Assembly (NCBI GenBank): GCA_020436225.1
Contig: JAGQYE010000110.1
Span: forward strand, 1-64,000
Reading direction: 5' to 3'
Origin: Bacteroidota bacterium
Lineage (GTDB): Bacteria > Bacteroidota > Bacteroidia > Chitinophagales > JADIYW01
Length of the DNA: 64,000 nucleotides
This document shows positions 45,169-54,454 of the stretch, in pieces. Position 1 is the first letter of the stretch, and each line of letters starts with the position of its first letter. Below the pieces are notes generated by a model. It was given only the letters and a program-made list of their open reading frames with translations. It was not told the origin of the DNA and ran no database searches. A program made the translations under genes and the position numbers.

Positions 45169-46653
45169 TTAATATTTTCTCGCTTTTTTGTTATTAGAGA
45201 TTGTTTTCTTCATCTCGCCAAATCCTTTACCGCCAAACATATTTCCATCAGGAGAACCTACGCGTACCATTGCACAACGGAAGCCGATATCATCAGTTGA
45301 TTGATCTTCATTTAAGAATCTTCTTGTACCAGGAGATAAGTAATAACCTCTATCTCTCCAAGAGCCGCCTTTATAAACTCTTGCTTTGTTATTAACTAAG
45401 GTAGAAACTCCATATTGATATTCCACTTGAGATGAAGAATCGCCATCATTATAATCTAATGCAAATGCTTTTCTGTAGTTTCTTCTATTTGTTAAATCTC
45501 CGTCGTCTTCACGAACATATTTAATTCTGCCCATGCTATCTAAACCTTGGTCATAAACCGGTTTAGTAAAGATATTACCACGGAAAGTGTTCAAATCATC
45601 GCCATCAGATTCTGTCATTGGACGATAAACGTCTTGTGTCCATTCGTTAACGTTACCAGCCATATTAAACAAGCCAAAATCATTTGGATAGTTAGCATGT
45701 ACATCACCAGGAATTTCAGCATTATCATTTAATGCACCGGCAACCCCCATATAGTCACCACGACCACGCATAAAGTTCGCCATGAAATCACCTTGATTTT
45801 TATTGTGTTTTTGATAACGGAAAGTAGCACCATCCCAAGGATAGATTCTTCTATCAGAAATAACTTCTTCTCCTTTTAATGGCATATTTCCTCTTAAACC
45901 TAAAGCTGCATATTCCCATTCAGCTTCAGTTGGAAGTCTGTAATCCGGTAATAAAATACCATCGCCGAAATTCACATTTCTTTTTCCTGAACCATTTGGA
46001 TTTAAGTCTTCTTTTTGTTTTTTAGTTGCACCTTGATATAAACCTAAAGAATACGCTTCTGTGTTGAAGTTATCTTCATTTTTTTGGTTTACGTTCAAAT
46101 CTAAATAACCTTCTTTAATCAAAATCATTTCGTTCACACGGTCAGTACGCCATTTACAATATTCTGTTGCTTGCAACCAATTTACCCCAACAACAGGATA
46201 AGTATTGTATGAAGGATGAGTGAAATAATATTTCACATAAGGTTCATTAAACGCTAAATTTCTTCTCCAGCACATAGAATCCGGTTTTGCTGTAGTAACA
46301 AATTCCGGATGATCTGTACCAAATACTCTTTCTAACCAATAAACGTATTCACGATAATCTAAATTGGTAACTTCTGTTTCATCCATGTAAAAAGAAGAAA
46401 CGGTAACACGTCTTTGGACGTTGTTGTTTTCATAAAGCAAGTCGTCTTCGGTTGCTCCCATTGAAAACGTACCACCTTCTACCAAAACTAAATTTGGACC
46501 GGTAATTTGGTTGGTGTTTTCAGAGCGTTCAAATCCGCCCCAATTTTTATCATTATAATTCCAACCTGTAGTTGCGGAAGAGTTACTTTTCCCACCTTTA
46601 CAACTAACAGCTAATACACTTGCTACAATACAGAAGTGTAAGAATTTTTTCAT
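45169..46653 (-). CDS. gldJ: gliding motility/T9SS lipoprotein GldJ
   Basis: 494 residues from the ATG at 46653; a second ATG at 46668 would add 5 residues. The N-terminus MKKFLHFCIVASVLAVSCKG holds a lipobox (Cys near 20). The rest is a sulfatase-modifying-factor (SUMF1/FGE-like) fold: VEGGTFSMGATEDD, METEVTN-type block DETEVTNLDYREY, FGLFNMAGNVNEWTQDVY, KGGSWRDR and GFRCAMV. GldJ is an outer-membrane-associated lipoprotein needed with GldK for T9SS secretion and gliding, though the SUMF1 fold here is structural. Next to porU-porV, as known in Flavobacterium. GldK is the close alternative, but position supports GldJ. Confidence 0.88.
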   Translation of the reverse strand: MKKFLHFCIVASVLAVSCKGGKSNSSATTGWNYNDKNWGGFERSENTNQITGPNLVLVEGGTFSMGATEDDLLYENNNVQRRVTVSSFYMDETEVTNLDYREYVYWLERVFGTDHPEFVTTAKPDSMCWRRNLAFNEPYVKYYFTHPSYNTYPVVGVNWLQATEYCKWRTDRVNEMILIKEGYLDLNVNQKNEDNFNTEAYSLGLYQGATKKQKEDLNPNGSGKRNVNFGDGILLPDYRLPTEAEWEYAALGLRGNMPLKGEEVISDRRIYPWDGATFRYQKHNKNQGDFMANFMRGRGDYMGVAGALNDNAEIPGDVHANYPNDFGLFNMAGNVNEWTQDVYRPMTESDGDDLNTFRGNIFTKPVYDQGLDSMGRIKYVREDDGDLTNRRNYRKAFALDYNDGDSSSQVEYQYGVSTLVNNKARVYKGGSWRDRGYYLSPGTRRFLNEDQSTDDIGFRCAMVRVGSPDGNMFGGKGFGEMKKTISNNKKARKY

Positions 46654-46693
46654 TCTTTTAAAGGTCATTATTTCGGCTTTTTATTATAAAAAT

Positions 46694-46724
46694 CAAAGAT
46701 AGTTCAAATAAATTAATTTGCAAA
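46694..46724 (-). promoter_or_regulatory. promoter of gldJ, full consensus
   Basis: On the minus strand TTTG (46724-46721), 19 bp, TATCTTTG (46701-46694): the exact TTTG-N19-TAnnTTTG consensus. It predicts a leader of about 36 nt. It is the best promoter match in the window. Confidence 0.75.
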
Positions 46725-46842
46725 ATATTTAGGCTAACTTTATAAACGTAAAAATCTTTATCTTATTGTTATTTTGGCTAAATATTGCATAATATTTTAA
46801 ATTCATTGAATTTTGCACTTATTTTTTTAGATTTATCAATTC

Positions 46843-49800
46843 ATGGCAGCGAATTTATTCTATAAAAAAACTGGACTTCTGGTATTATTTTGTGCTCAGA
46901 TTATTTTTTCATTTTCTCAATCTATTTTTAATCAACCTTTTTCTGTTTCATTAAATTGGAAAGCTACAAATAATAACATTTCATTTAATAATGCTGCATA
47001 TTCTTCTGAATATGATTATCTACCTACGTTTGTATGGAGTCACACAATTGGCACGACCAAAAATTTTGATGTAAAGCTATCTAATGAGGTATATTCTCCA
47101 TTAGAAAATTTCTCGTTAAATGATAATCAAAAAAATCTCATAAAAAACTCCATTGTACTCAACAAAGAAATAGGCAGTGCTCGACATGAAAACATTGCAT
47201 CTATTACAATTTTTCCATTCAGAAACAACAATGGACAAATTGAAGTTTTGAAAAGTTTTGACTTCACTTTAGTTCCCACTACAACAGAAAATGCACAAAG
47301 ATTTGGCTTAAATGAAAATTCGCAAAGAGTTTACGCTCCCAATTCAATTTTAAGATCAGGAAATTGGTATAAATTCGGAGTAACAAAAGCAGGAGTTTAT
47401 AAATTGGATTATAAATTCCTAAAAACTCTTGGAATGAACGTTGATGGTATCTCTCCTCAAAACATACGTATTTTCGGGCATCGAGCAGGTATGCTACCGG
47501 AATTAGCAGGTGCTGACAGAGAAGACGACCCTTTGGAAATTCCGATAAAAGTTGTAACGGCAAATTCATCTCAATTCCAAGCAAATGATTATATCTTAGC
47601 TTATCTTCCGGGTCCCGAAAAATGGACATATCAACCTGCAACTCAAACATTCAAAGCCACTAAACATTATTACAGCGATACCAAGAACTTTTTTATTACT
47701 GCAGATGTCGGCTCCGGAGCACGAATTCCAAGCATAAATTCTACTGCATTACCAGAAAATACTACTATTTCCACGTATGACGATTATGGGTTTATTGAAG
47801 ATGATATAAGTAATATTGCACTTTCAGGCAAACAATTTGTTGGAGATGAATTTGGTGGCATAACAGATAAATCGTATGCTTTTAATTTCCCAAATTTAAA
47901 TTCTTCACAACCTGTAAAAGTTTTAATTTCACTTGTTGCCACGTCTAAATATGCAGGCTCAACTTTTACTGTTACATCCGATGGTGGTAATAATAGCAAC
48001 AGCATTTTTATTCCAAACGTTTCGATTATTGCAGGAATTGAAAATTATGCAGAAAAAGCAGAGCGATTGCTCACGCTTAATAATTTATCTCCACAATTTA
48101 ATATTCAGCTCAACTATAATAGAAACGGTGATTTCAGTACAAAAGGTTGGTTAGATTATCTTCAAATCAATGCGATGTCAACTCTGCAATACAATGGACA
48201 ACCTTTATATTTTAGGAGTAAAGCTTCAATTGGTGCAGGCAATGTATCCAAATTTATTATTCAAAATATGAATTCAAATGTTGAAATTTGGGATGTTACC
48301 AATCCATTTGAAATCCAAAAAATAAACTACCAATTATCCGGCAATACAGCATCCTTCACTTTAGCAACTGACACTTTGAAAGAGTTTGTTGCTGTAGAAA
48401 ATTCCGATTTAATACCAACTGCTTTTGGTGCCCTATCGAACCAAAATATCCACGCATTAGAGCAACAAGATATGTTGATATTTACACGTTCTGCTTTATT
48501 ATCTCAAGCCAATGAATTGGCACAATTCCATCGAGATAAACAAGGATTGCGCGTTGCTGTATTAGAACTTAATCAAGTTTATAACGAATTTTCTTCCGGC
48601 ACAAATGACCCTACAGCTATTAGAAATTGCATAAAAATGTTCTACGACAGAGCCAATGGAGATGTAACACAAATGCCAAAATATGTTTTGATTTTTGGAG
48701 ATGGAACATACGACAATAAAAATCTCGGCGACTATTTAATGCCTACTTATGAAAGTTATAAAACGTACGAAGCCTTAGAAACTTTTGTATCTGATGATTA
48801 TTTCGGTTTATTAGATGATAATGAAGGTGCAGATATTACGAATACAGCAACAGAGAAATTAGATGTTAGTGTTGGTCGAATTCCTGCAGATGATATTTCA
48901 AAAGCTCAAAATGCCGTAAATAAAATCAAGCAATATGCTTCGAAAGAGGCTTATGGCGATTGGCGCAACCAAGGTACTTTTATTGCTGACGATGAAGATT
49001 ACAATATCCATATTCAAGATGCTGACGAAATTGCAACAAATGTTTCAACCGCACAAAATAAAATCAATATTGATAAAATATATTTAGATGCATTTAAACA
49101 ACAAATTGCTTCCGGCAATGAATCCTATCCGGATGTTACAGATGCCATCAACAAAAAAATGTTTTCAGGAACTTTGTTTATTAATTATGTTGGACATGGT
49201 GGTCCGTTAGGATTGGCAAAAGAAAGAATTTTAGATTATGAAGATATAAATCAATGGAGCAACAGCACCAAACTGCCTGTATTTATTACTGCTTCTTGCG
49301 AATTTGCACCTTTTGATCTCACTAATCAATACACAGCCGGAGAACGTGTTTTGTTTCAATCTAATGGTGGTGGAATTGCCTTAGTTACAACCACCAGAAT
49401 TGTATATTCAAACAGAAACAAAGTGATGAACCAAAATTTTATGACGCAGTTTGTAAACGCATATTCTAACAAAGATTTAAAATTGGGTGATGTTTTAAGA
49501 ATTGCTAAAAACAACACTAATACCGGCGATGGAAACAGAAAATTTTCTCTTTTAGGTGACCCAGCAATCGAGTTAGCTATTCCAAAATATAATGTAGTTG
49601 CAACAAAATTAAACTCCGTTCCTATTTCTTCTCCGCATGACACTTTAAAAGCATTATCAAAAATAACAATTGAAGGAGAAGTTAGAGATTTAAGTAATTC
49701 ATTAATGAGCGATTTCAATGGTATTACTGCCATTAATATCTACGACAAAACAAAAAATGTAAATACATTACAAAACGACCCGCAGAGTTTAGCTTTTTCA

Positions 49801-50667
49801 TTTTCTTTACAAAAAAACATCATTTATAAAGGAAAAACACAAACGACTAACGGAAAATTTACCACTACTTTTTTAGTGCCTAAAGATATCGACTATACTT
49901 ACGGTACGGGCAAAATAAGTTTGTACTCCTATTCAGATACTACAGATGCTGCAGGTTATTCAAATGATATTATAGTTGGAGGCGCCAGCGATACTTTCCC
50001 GACCGATAATAAAGGACCGGAAATTGATGTTTTTATGAATGATGATAAATTTGTATTCGGTGGAATTACAGATGAAAGTCCTAAATTATTTTGTAAGTTT
50101 TATGATGAAAATGGCATCAATACTTCCGGAAATGGATTAGGACACGACATTACCGCAATTATTGACAATGACACGAAAAACTTTTATACCTTAAACGATT
50201 TTTACGAAACCGAAGTTGATGATATCAGTAATGGGAAATTGTTGTATCCATTTTCTAAACTCTCTAAAGGAAGACATACATTAGAAGTAAAAGCTTGGGA
50301 TGTACTTAATAATTCAGGCGTTGGATACACTGAATTTTTAGTGGAAGAAAATGCCAAATTAGCTTTGTCGCATGTACTCAATTATCCAAATCCGTTTACA
50401 ACCTACACTCGATTTATGTTTGAGCATAATCGCCCCGGAGCTTCATTAGATTTAAAGATTGAAATTTTCTCGGTTTCGGGTAAAGTAATTAAAACAATTA
50501 CGCGTAATATAAATACTTCAGGATATCGTGTAGACGATATTACTTGGGATGGTTTGGATGATTTCGGCGATAAAATAGGAAATGGCATCTATATCTACCG
50601 AATAACTTTAAAAGATGATAGTGGAAAAAAAGTCAGTCAATACCAAAAATTAGTGGTGTTAAATTAG
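46843..50667 (+). CDS. porU: T9SS C-terminal signal peptidase PorU (gingipain-family C25)
   Basis: 1274 residues. Signal peptide to about residue 26. The C25 peptidase domain has catalytic His785 in NYVGHGGPLGL and Cys819 in ITASCEFAPF, as in gingipains. The C-terminal 90 residues form a sorting-type domain starting with YPNPFTTYTRFM near 1181 and ending KKVSQYQKLVVLN. PorU sits on the cell surface with PorV and cuts the sorting domain off T9SS cargo, attaching it to A-LPS. It diverges from gldJ and is followed by porV at 55 bp. Confidence 0.95.
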   Translation: MAANLFYKKTGLLVLFCAQIIFSFSQSIFNQPFSVSLNWKATNNNISFNNAAYSSEYDYLPTFVWSHTIGTTKNFDVKLSNEVYSPLENFSLNDNQKNLIKNSIVLNKEIGSARHENIASITIFPFRNNNGQIEVLKSFDFTLVPTTTENAQRFGLNENSQRVYAPNSILRSGNWYKFGVTKAGVYKLDYKFLKTLGMNVDGISPQNIRIFGHRAGMLPELAGADREDDPLEIPIKVVTANSSQFQANDYILAYLPGPEKWTYQPATQTFKATKHYYSDTKNFFITADVGSGARIPSINSTALPENTTISTYDDYGFIEDDISNIALSGKQFVGDEFGGITDKSYAFNFPNLNSSQPVKVLISLVATSKYAGSTFTVTSDGGNNSNSIFIPNVSIIAGIENYAEKAERLLTLNNLSPQFNIQLNYNRNGDFSTKGWLDYLQINAMSTLQYNGQPLYFRSKASIGAGNVSKFIIQNMNSNVEIWDVTNPFEIQKINYQLSGNTASFTLATDTLKEFVAVENSDLIPTAFGALSNQNIHALEQQDMLIFTRSALLSQANELAQFHRDKQGLRVAVLELNQVYNEFSSGTNDPTAIRNCIKMFYDRANGDVTQMPKYVLIFGDGTYDNKNLGDYLMPTYESYKTYEALETFVSDDYFGLLDDNEGADITNTATEKLDVSVGRIPADDISKAQNAVNKIKQYASKEAYGDWRNQGTFIADDEDYNIHIQDADEIATNVSTAQNKINIDKIYLDAFKQQIASGNESYPDVTDAINKKMFSGTLFINYVGHGGPLGLAKERILDYEDINQWSNSTKLPVFITASCEFAPFDLTNQYTAGERVLFQSNGGGIALVTTTRIVYSNRNKVMNQNFMTQFVNAYSNKDLKLGDVLRIAKNNTNTGDGNRKFSLLGDPAIELAIPKYNVVATKLNSVPISSPHDTLKALSKITIEGEVRDLSNSLMSDFNGITAINIYDKTKNVNTLQNDPQSLAFSFSLQKNIIYKGKTQTTNGKFTTTFLVPKDIDYTYGTGKISLYSYSDTTDAAGYSNDIIVGGASDTFPTDNKGPEIDVFMNDDKFVFGGITDESPKLFCKFYDENGINTSGNGLGHDITAIIDNDTKNFYTLNDFYETEVDDISNGKLLYPFSKLSKGRHTLEVKAWDVLNNSGVGYTEFLVEENAKLALSHVLNYPNPFTTYTRFMFEHNRPGASLDLKIEIFSVSGKVIKTITRNINTSGYRVDDITWDGLDDFGDKIGNGIYIYRITLKDDSGKKVSQYQKLVVLN

Positions 50668-50722
50668 ATTATTTAAAATAAATTTGCCATTTTAACGTTT
50701 CCAAATTCAGCGAATACTATTT

Positions 50723-51997
50723 ATGAGATACAATCCAATTTCTACCTACATATTTACAACAGCCATTCTACTTCTTTTCTGTACTACTTTGCATGCTCAA
50801 ATAAATAGTAGTAAAGGAGGTATCAATACTGTTAATAGTGCTGTTCCATTTCTCAGAATTATTCCCGACGCTAGAGGTGGCGGAATGGGCGATGTGGGAA
50901 TTGCAACTTCCGTTGATCCGAATGCTTCTTTCTACAATGCATCTAAATTGGCATTCGCCAAACGAAAGCTCGGATTTTCTTTATCGTATGCACCATGGTT
51001 GCGCGCCTTAGGTATTACGGATATTTTTATGACTCATTTCACTTTCTATTATAAAGTTACTCCAAATGATGTTATTCATACTTCGCTAAAGTTTTTTAGT
51101 TTGGGAGATATTGAATTCACAGATAATGCCGGAAACTCTATTGGAAACGGAAGTCCACGTGAATTATCTTTTGATGCCGGTTATACCAGACGCTTAGGTA
51201 AACATTTCGGATTAGGTGTTGCCTTTAGATATATTTATTCCAACTTAGCACAAGGTCAAAGTATTGGTAGTGTTCCTATCAAAGCAGGACATGCCGGAGC
51301 AGCTGATTTAACTGCTACTTATAACTTGGATATGAAAGTCGGAAAAAGAAAGAAAATGGATGGCAATTTTATGGCTGGAATTGCTATTACCAATATGGGC
51401 TCAAAAATTTCTTATACAGCAGATGCTGTAGAGAAAGACTTTATTCCGGCAAACTTGGGCATCGGTGTTGGTTTCAGACTTCAACCTACTAAACAACATG
51501 AATGGGGAATTTATTTAGATGCTAATAAATTATTAGTTCCAACTCCGGATTCTACAGATAGCGATGGCGACAATATTCCTGACTTTAAACAACAATCTTC
51601 GTTTAAAGGTTTGTTTACTTCTTTAGGTGATGCACCTGGTGGTTTTAAAGAAGAAATGCGCGAATGGACAATGGGCATTGGTACAGAATATTGGTACGAT
51701 CATATTTTCGGCGTTCGTGCCGGCTATTTTTTAGAGGCCAAAGACAAAGGATATAGAAGATTTGTTTCTACAGGAATTGGTGTAAAATACAGCGTATTCG
51801 GATTAGATTTTTCTTATTTGATTCCAACGGGCGGTGCACGTAATCCGCTGGATAATACTTTCCGTTTTACCTTGAAATTTGACTTTGCAAAAGTGGGTGG
51901 CAACAAAGTAGATATTGATGGAGATGATATCAATGATGCAACAGACAAAGTGGATAAAGGAACGAGAAAACGCTTAAAGAAACAAAAAGCAGATTGA
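50723..51997 (+). CDS. porV: T9SS outer-membrane shuttle protein PorV (LptO)
   Basis: 424 residues. Signal peptide cut after LHAQ. The start of the mature protein, AVPFLRIIPDARGGGMGDVGIATSVDPNASFYN, is the hallmark of PorV; a FadL-like 14-strand barrel follows. Two acidic, Ca-site-like segments stand out: DSTDSDGDNIPDF (276-288) and VDIDGDDINDATDK near 396-409, the latter close to the Lys-rich C-terminus. PorV carries cargo from the translocon to PorU at the surface. It lies in the porU operon. Confidence 0.94.
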   Translation: MRYNPISTYIFTTAILLLFCTTLHAQINSSKGGINTVNSAVPFLRIIPDARGGGMGDVGIATSVDPNASFYNASKLAFAKRKLGFSLSYAPWLRALGITDIFMTHFTFYYKVTPNDVIHTSLKFFSLGDIEFTDNAGNSIGNGSPRELSFDAGYTRRLGKHFGLGVAFRYIYSNLAQGQSIGSVPIKAGHAGAADLTATYNLDMKVGKRKKMDGNFMAGIAITNMGSKISYTADAVEKDFIPANLGIGVGFRLQPTKQHEWGIYLDANKLLVPTPDSTDSDGDNIPDFKQQSSFKGLFTSLGDAPGGFKEEMREWTMGIGTEYWYDHIFGVRAGYFLEAKDKGYRRFVSTGIGVKYSVFGLDFSYLIPTGGARNPLDNTFRFTLKFDFAKVGGNKVDIDGDDINDATDKVDKGTRKRLKKQKAD

Positions 51998-52116
51998 GCA
52001 TTTATCAAAATTTATGCTTGTTTTTTCTATTGATTTTCCATTTAGAAAATTACTAACTGCAATGGCTTGTGTCTTCACAAAACATAAATAATCTTGTTCA
52101 CACTTTTTTCTTATCG

Positions 52117-52134
52117 GTCGGTGTCCTCACCGAC
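52117..52134. repeat. GC-rich intergenic hairpin between porV and porT
   Basis: GTCGGTG-TCCT-CACCGAC, a perfect 7-bp stem in the 251-bp gap between porV and porT. No T-run directly follows (AGAAAATT), so it is unlike a terminator; it resembles the hairpin at the head of each 119-bp repeat unit in design. The rest of the gap shows no frame or promoter I trust. Confidence 0.6.
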
Positions 52135-52248
52135 AGAAAATTACTTAAAGTGTTTTTTAATTTACCACTAAGAACTCAAAAGAAAGTAAATTAAATGTTC
52201 TGGCTTCAGAAATGAGTCGCTGTTAAAATAAACTAGAATAAAAGAAAA

Positions 52249-52977
52249 TTATCCTTCAAAATTGATGGAAAAAGTAAACGCTCGATTGTATAATCCTTTT
52301 ATAAATTTAGATGCCGGCAATGAGTTGTCATATTTATGAATATTCAACACAGAATTTGACATCTTAAATTCAGGAGAAAGAATAAATAACGGGAAATGTA
52401 TTTCTAATCCAGCTCCATAATTTATTGCAAAGTCGTGCGGTGATTGTAAAGGCATATTCACTTGTCTTCTCGCCTTAAAATTTCGTCCAACATCATAAGA
52501 ATATTTGAAACCGGCAATCAAATATAATTTTACATCTCGAAGCGGTTGCGATTTGAATTTAAATTCTATCGGAAATTCAAAAAATATTTGAGGAATATCT
52601 TTTTTTTCTGTTGATGCATTGCTATACGTATAATTAAGTTGTTTGTTAGAAAAAACAAAACCAGGCAAAGTGCGCAACTCTACATATCTATTGATGTGAA
52701 AGCTAATTAAAGCACCAATACCAAAATCAATACCATATTTAGATTTAATAGCTAAAATGCTATCGCTAGCGGCAAAAAGTTCGTTGTGTTTTATTTTGAA
52801 ATCAGAAAAGCCACTGGCTAAATGAATACCGAAATGATACCTTTTTCTGGCAAACTTCATATCATTTTCCATTACATTACGTTGTGCAAACGTAAGAACC
52901 GGAACAAACAAGAATAATAATAAGATTATTTTTCTGCTATATAGATGGTACTTATGCCAAAAGTAAGTTGTTTGCAT
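52249..52977 (-). CDS. porT: T9SS protein PorT (outer membrane beta-barrel)
   Basis: 242 residues. The N-terminus has a signal peptide (RKIILLLFLFVPVLTFAQ), placed after 15 extra residues because the ATG overlaps ubiE by 52 bp; no other in-frame ATG lies before the hydrophobic stretch. The barrel has FGIHLASGFSDFKIKHN, KYGIDFGIGALISFHINRYVELR and PQIFFEFPIEFKFKSQPLRD, which are PorT family blocks. PorT is needed for T9SS secretion. The ubiE-porT neighbourhood is known in Bacteroidota and supports the call. Confidence 0.88.
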   Translation of the reverse strand: MQTTYFWHKYHLYSRKIILLLFLFVPVLTFAQRNVMENDMKFARKRYHFGIHLASGFSDFKIKHNELFAASDSILAIKSKYGIDFGIGALISFHINRYVELRTLPGFVFSNKQLNYTYSNASTEKKDIPQIFFEFPIEFKFKSQPLRDVKLYLIAGFKYSYDVGRNFKARRQVNMPLQSPHDFAINYGAGLEIHFPLFILSPEFKMSNSVLNIHKYDNSLPASKFIKGLYNRAFTFSINFEG

Positions 52978-53642
52978 TCAATTTTTTTAAATCCGGCGTA
53001 TTGTAATAATTCAACAAATTTTTTCCCGTCTGGAAAGATGCGAACGCTTTCAGGTAAATAACTGTAAGCACTATCATCTTTCGAAACTAATTTTCCCACA
53101 AACGGTAAAACGTTACAAAAATAAAAATAGTATAGTTTTTTGATAAACCAATTTTGTGGTTTAGAGAATTCTAAAACAAAAATTTTTCCTCCAACATTTA
53201 AAACGCGACGCATTTCTCCTAATCCTGCAATGGCATTTTCAAAATTACGAATGCCGAATGCGATGGTAACAACATCAAAAGTATTATCATGAAAAGGAAG
53301 ATTTTCGCCATCAGCTAATTGCAAATCAATATTGGGATATTTTTTGATTTTTTGTTTGCCTACTTCCAACATTTTCTCCGAAATATCAACGCCAATAATT
53401 TTTTCCGGATTTACTGCCGTTGCCGCAATCGCTAAGTCGGCTGTTCCGGTTGCTACGTCTAAAATTTGCTTCGGATTTGATTTTCTCAGCAATGAAATTA
53501 ATTTCCTTCGCCATAACTTATCAATGCCCAACGAAAAAAAATGATTCAAAAAATCATACGTGCCGGCAACGTTATTAAACATTGTCGCAATTTGCTGCTT
53601 CTTGCTTTCGTTTGAATTATATGGTGTTAATGGTGTGCCCAT
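52926..53642 (-). CDS. ubiE: demethylmenaquinone/ubiquinone methyltransferase
   Basis: 238 residues from the ATG at 53642 (MGTPLTPYNSNESKKQQ); starts at 53660 and 53702 are possible, but 53702 coincides with the -7 box (TACTTTTG, 53709-53702) and is excluded. Blocks: FNNVAGTYDFLNHFFSLGIDKLWRR, the SAM site ILDVATGTADLAI, ADGENLPF, AFGIRNFE and the C-terminal FGISTIYIAEK. In Bacteroidota it methylates demethylmenaquinone to menaquinone (MenG role). Its end overlaps porT, so the two are coupled. Confidence 0.94.
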   Translation of the reverse strand: MGTPLTPYNSNESKKQQIATMFNNVAGTYDFLNHFFSLGIDKLWRRKLISLLRKSNPKQILDVATGTADLAIAATAVNPEKIIGVDISEKMLEVGKQKIKKYPNIDLQLADGENLPFHDNTFDVVTIAFGIRNFENAIAGLGEMRRVLNVGGKIFVLEFSKPQNWFIKKLYYFYFCNVLPFVGKLVSKDDSAYSYLPESVRIFPDGKKFVELLQYAGFKKIECKQLTFGISTIYIAEK

Positions 53643-53769
53643 TGAATTTCTATTAATCATTAAAATAAGAAACAATTTTTTCTTATTTATTTCAGATTGC
53701 ACAAAAGTAGAAAATTAAAATTCAATCTATGGAAAATAGTATTCATCTTTGCATTAAATAAACTAAAAT

Positions 53770-54375
53770 TTGATACGTTCAGCAAAATTTATAGGTTCTT
53801 TCCCGAAAACAGATGATTGTCCGAAAGAAAATTTTCCGGAATTTGCCTTTATAGGAAGAAGTAATGTCGGCAAATCTTCGCTTATAAACTTATTGACTAA
53901 TAAAAAAGAATTAGCCAAAGTTTCTAAAACGCCGGGAAAAACTCAAAACATTAATTTTTTCTTGATTGATGAGCATTGGCATTTGGTGGATTTGCCCGGC
54001 TATGGTTATGCTCGCGTATCCAAAACCACGCGACAAGGTTTTGATAAAATGATTCGATATTATATTTCGCATCGTCAACAATTACTTACACTTTTTGTGT
54101 TGGTAGATGTTACTATTTCACCACAAAAAATTGATTTAGATTTTATTAATTGGTTAGGTGAAATGCGTATTCCGTTTTCTGTAATTTTTACCAAATCTGA
54201 CCGAGAAAAAGCAAACACCATCAAGAAAAATGTAAAGAATTTCAATGAAAAACTATTAGAAAATTGGGAAAGTCTGCCGAATTATTTCATTACTTCTTCA
54301 GAAAAAAACAGAGGTAAAGAAGAAGTGTTGACTTATATCACTTCGCTTATTCAACTAGAAACAGAAACTATTTAA
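53770..54375 (+). CDS. engB: ribosome biogenesis GTPase EngB (YihA/YsxC)
   Basis: 201 residues. G motifs: FIGRSNVGKSSLINLLT (G1), TPGKTQNINFF (G2), VDLPGYGYARVSK (G3), FTKSDREK (G4) and a C-terminal SSEKNRGKEEV (G5). It acts in large-subunit assembly. The start is TTG at 53770, then IRSAKFIGSFPK, which matches the family N-terminus; no ATG is upstream in frame. A near-consensus -7 box CATCTTTG at 53744-53751 lies upstream. It diverges from ubiE. Confidence 0.95.
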   Translation: MIRSAKFIGSFPKTDDCPKENFPEFAFIGRSNVGKSSLINLLTNKKELAKVSKTPGKTQNINFFLIDEHWHLVDLPGYGYARVSKTTRQGFDKMIRYYISHRQQLLTLFVLVDVTISPQKIDLDFINWLGEMRIPFSVIFTKSDREKANTIKKNVKNFNEKLLENWESLPNYFITSSEKNRGKEEVLTYITSLIQLETETI

Positions 54376-54440
54376 CTAGGCTTATTGCATTTATCCACAT
54401 TCATTTGGCAACAAAATTGCTGAATACTTTTCAATTAGAT

Positions 54441-54448
54441 TATTTTTG
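54441..54448 (+). promoter_or_regulatory. -7 promoter box of the gene at 54455
   Basis: TATTTTTG, full TAnnTTTG match, with a TTG 21 bp upstream (54417-54419) as -33 element, and only six bases (CATCAA) before the ATG. It predicts a leader of 0-3 nt. Confidence 0.5.
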
Positions 54449-54454
54449 CATCAA

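Noticed and set aside
45046-45395. Two small plus-strand reading frames opposite murF and gldJ
   Set aside because: They are antisense to conserved coding sequence and have no start context or conserved features.
47279-47650. Minus-strand frame inside porU, and similar antisense frames elsewhere (for example 49356-49733, 61439-61735)
   Set aside because: These are shadows of strongly conserved coding sequence on the other strand, without promoter or family features.
51998-52248. Coding gene in the porV-porT gap
   Set aside because: No open frame of useful length; only the small hairpin at 52117 stands out.
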